From the NCBI GenBank assembly GCA_019311105.1, contig JAFDDA010000007.1, positions 1-49,345 on the forward strand: 49,345 nt of DNA. The letters are read 5' to 3'. Below the pieces are notes generated by a model. That model was not told where the DNA came from. It saw only the letters and a list, made by a program, of their open reading frames with translations, and did no database searches. The DNA comes from Deltaproteobacteria bacterium. Its GTDB lineage: Bacteria; Myxococcota_A; UBA9160; JAFDDA01. This document shows, one piece after another, positions 48,674 through 49,345 of this stretch. The translations under genes and the position numbers were made by a program. How positions within the stretch are numbered: position 1 is the stretch's first letter; the number at the start of each line of letters is the position of its first letter.

Positions 48674-49345
48674 CCGCGACAGGCGCGCAGGGTGCTGCGG
48701 TCTTCGAGTTCGTCGGCGAGGGCGCCCACCGAGATCGCGAAGAAGGTCGAACGGTTCCACGTCATGAAGACGCGGTAGTTCTGGTAGACGAGGAAGGCCG
48801 GGTCTGCCGTGCGCAGCGGCAGCACGAGCCGCGCACTCAGGTTCGCCACGGGCAGGGCACCCCCATCGCTGCGACGGACGCCGAGGTTGCTCCAACCCTT
48901 GAGGCCACGCGGGCTCTTGCGAAGCGAACGCGCTTGCCCGTGCAGCTCGGAGGGAAGCATGACCTGCCGCCCCCAGGTCTCGCCCGGCCGCCAACCCGAA
49001 CGGCGCAGCAGGTGCGCCGCGGAAGCGAGGGCGTCGGGGATGCTCGTCCAGATGTCGCGCCGCCCGTCGCCGTCGTGGTCGACGGCGTAGTCGAGATAGG
49101 TGCTCGGCATGAACTGCACCTGACCCGTGGCCCCGGCCCAGGAGCCTTCGAAACCCTCGGGCGGGTGGTGACCGTCTTCCACCATGCGCAGGGCGGCAAA
49201 GATCTGCTGGCGGAAGAACTCGCCGCGGCGCGGGTCGCGGGCCAGGGTGACGAGCGTGTCGAACAGCGGGTGGTCGCCCTGGTAGTCGCCGAAGTTCGTT
49301 TCGAGGCCCCAGAGCGCCACGACGTAACGTGCCGGCACGCCGTAG
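48670..49345 (-). CDS. MltB-like lytic murein transglycosylase (5' end outside window)
   Basis: The fragment of about 224 residues lacks its N-terminus, including any lipoprotein signal, as the start lies beyond the window. It begins YGVPARYVVALWGLETNFG, in which the glutamate in GLET matches the catalytic acid of MltB/SltB. It continues with SWAGATGQVQFMPSTY and a D-rich loop (VDHDGDGRRDIW), as in the EF-hand-like site of family 3 enzymes. The enzyme cleaves peptidoglycan glycan strands to 1,6-anhydromuramyl products in the periplasm. Its TAG overlaps that of the desaturase gene in CTAG. Confidence 0.88.
   Translation of the reverse strand, partial: YGVPARYVVALWGLETNFGDYQGDHPLFDTLVTLARDPRRGEFFRQQIFAALRMVEDGHHPPEGFEGSWAGATGQVQFMPSTYLDYAVDHDGDGRRDIWTSIPDALASAAHLLRRSGWRPGETWGRQVMLPSELHGQARSLRKSPRGLKGWSNLGVRRSDGGALPVANLSARLVLPLRTADPAFLVYQNYRVFMTWNRSTFFAISVGALADELEDRSTLRACRG

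Overview
The window is G+C-rich (by eye about two thirds G+C) and densely coding on both strands. It suggests a Gram-negative, aerobic, lipid- and xenobiotic-degrading bacterium. Clues are an outer-membrane-type lysophospholipid acyltransferase, lipoproteins, a murein transglycosylase, an HpnN-like hopanoid RND exporter, a PEP-CTERM-tagged hydrolase, a F420-type nitroreductase-fold protein, a Coq4-like protein, Baeyer-Villiger-type monooxygenases and a UGA/selenocysteine gene. This mix fits metagenomic lineages split from the old Deltaproteobacteria (Myxococcota or Binatota-like). That placement is an inference; no rRNA or tRNA marker is present.

Layout. 1-543 is the end of an alpha/beta hydrolase. 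560-3892 (-) is a one-chain biotin-dependent acyl-CoA carboxylase. 3960-6936 (-) is a xylose-type ABC transporter (binding lipoprotein, permease, single-domain ATPase). 7034-9576 (-) carries a F420-type protein, a zinc alcohol dehydrogenase, a crotonase and the stump of a flavin monooxygenase. 9701-12432 holds a DUF1214 protein, a GH16 hydrolase with PEP-CTERM tail and a small lipoprotein. 12429-17998 (-) is an SCP2-PhyH fusion, a Coq4-like protein, an SDR and the HpnN-like exporter. 18222-20826 (+) is epoxide hydrolase, NudC-like Nudix hydrolase and a VOC protein. 20840-26720 contains two divergent methyltransferases whose start codons overlap, a membrane serine hydrolase, a GT9 glycosyltransferase and a GT-C-like membrane protein. 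26725-31877 holds an arylsulfotransferase-like lipoprotein, a GST and a four-gene operon with an acetoacetate-decarboxylase-like protein.

The most notable locus is 31981-32319: a Spx/ArsC-fold gene whose reading frame is interrupted by one TGA at the redox position (U-T-S-C), followed at the expected distance by a perfect 8-bp hairpin with a GUUC loop. This is the signature of a bacterial selenoprotein and SECIS element. Conventional gene calling would truncate or miss it.

32556-37309 (-) holds a GT2 glycosyltransferase, a GMC oxidoreductase with its small subunit, peptide deformylase and an ECF sigma factor with a SnoaL-like tail, divergent from a HAMP-like membrane protein. 38019-40646 (-) is a beta-oxidation pair (3-hydroxyacyl-CoA dehydrogenase, thiolase). 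40898-44965 (-) is PilZ, Baeyer-Villiger monooxygenase, DUF2889, an unknown protein and a seven-helix membrane protein. 45165-49345 holds an acyltransferase, an SDR, a TetR regulator with a palindromic candidate operator upstream of a desaturase, and a truncated MltB-like transglycosylase.

Recurring themes are acyl-CoA and lipid chemistry, oxygenases, and several genes with a TANNNT hexamer 6-10 bases before the start codon and no Shine-Dalgarno sequence, which suggests leaderless mRNAs. No intergenic stretch exceeds 300 bases. No tRNA, rRNA, CRISPR array or insertion sequence was seen.
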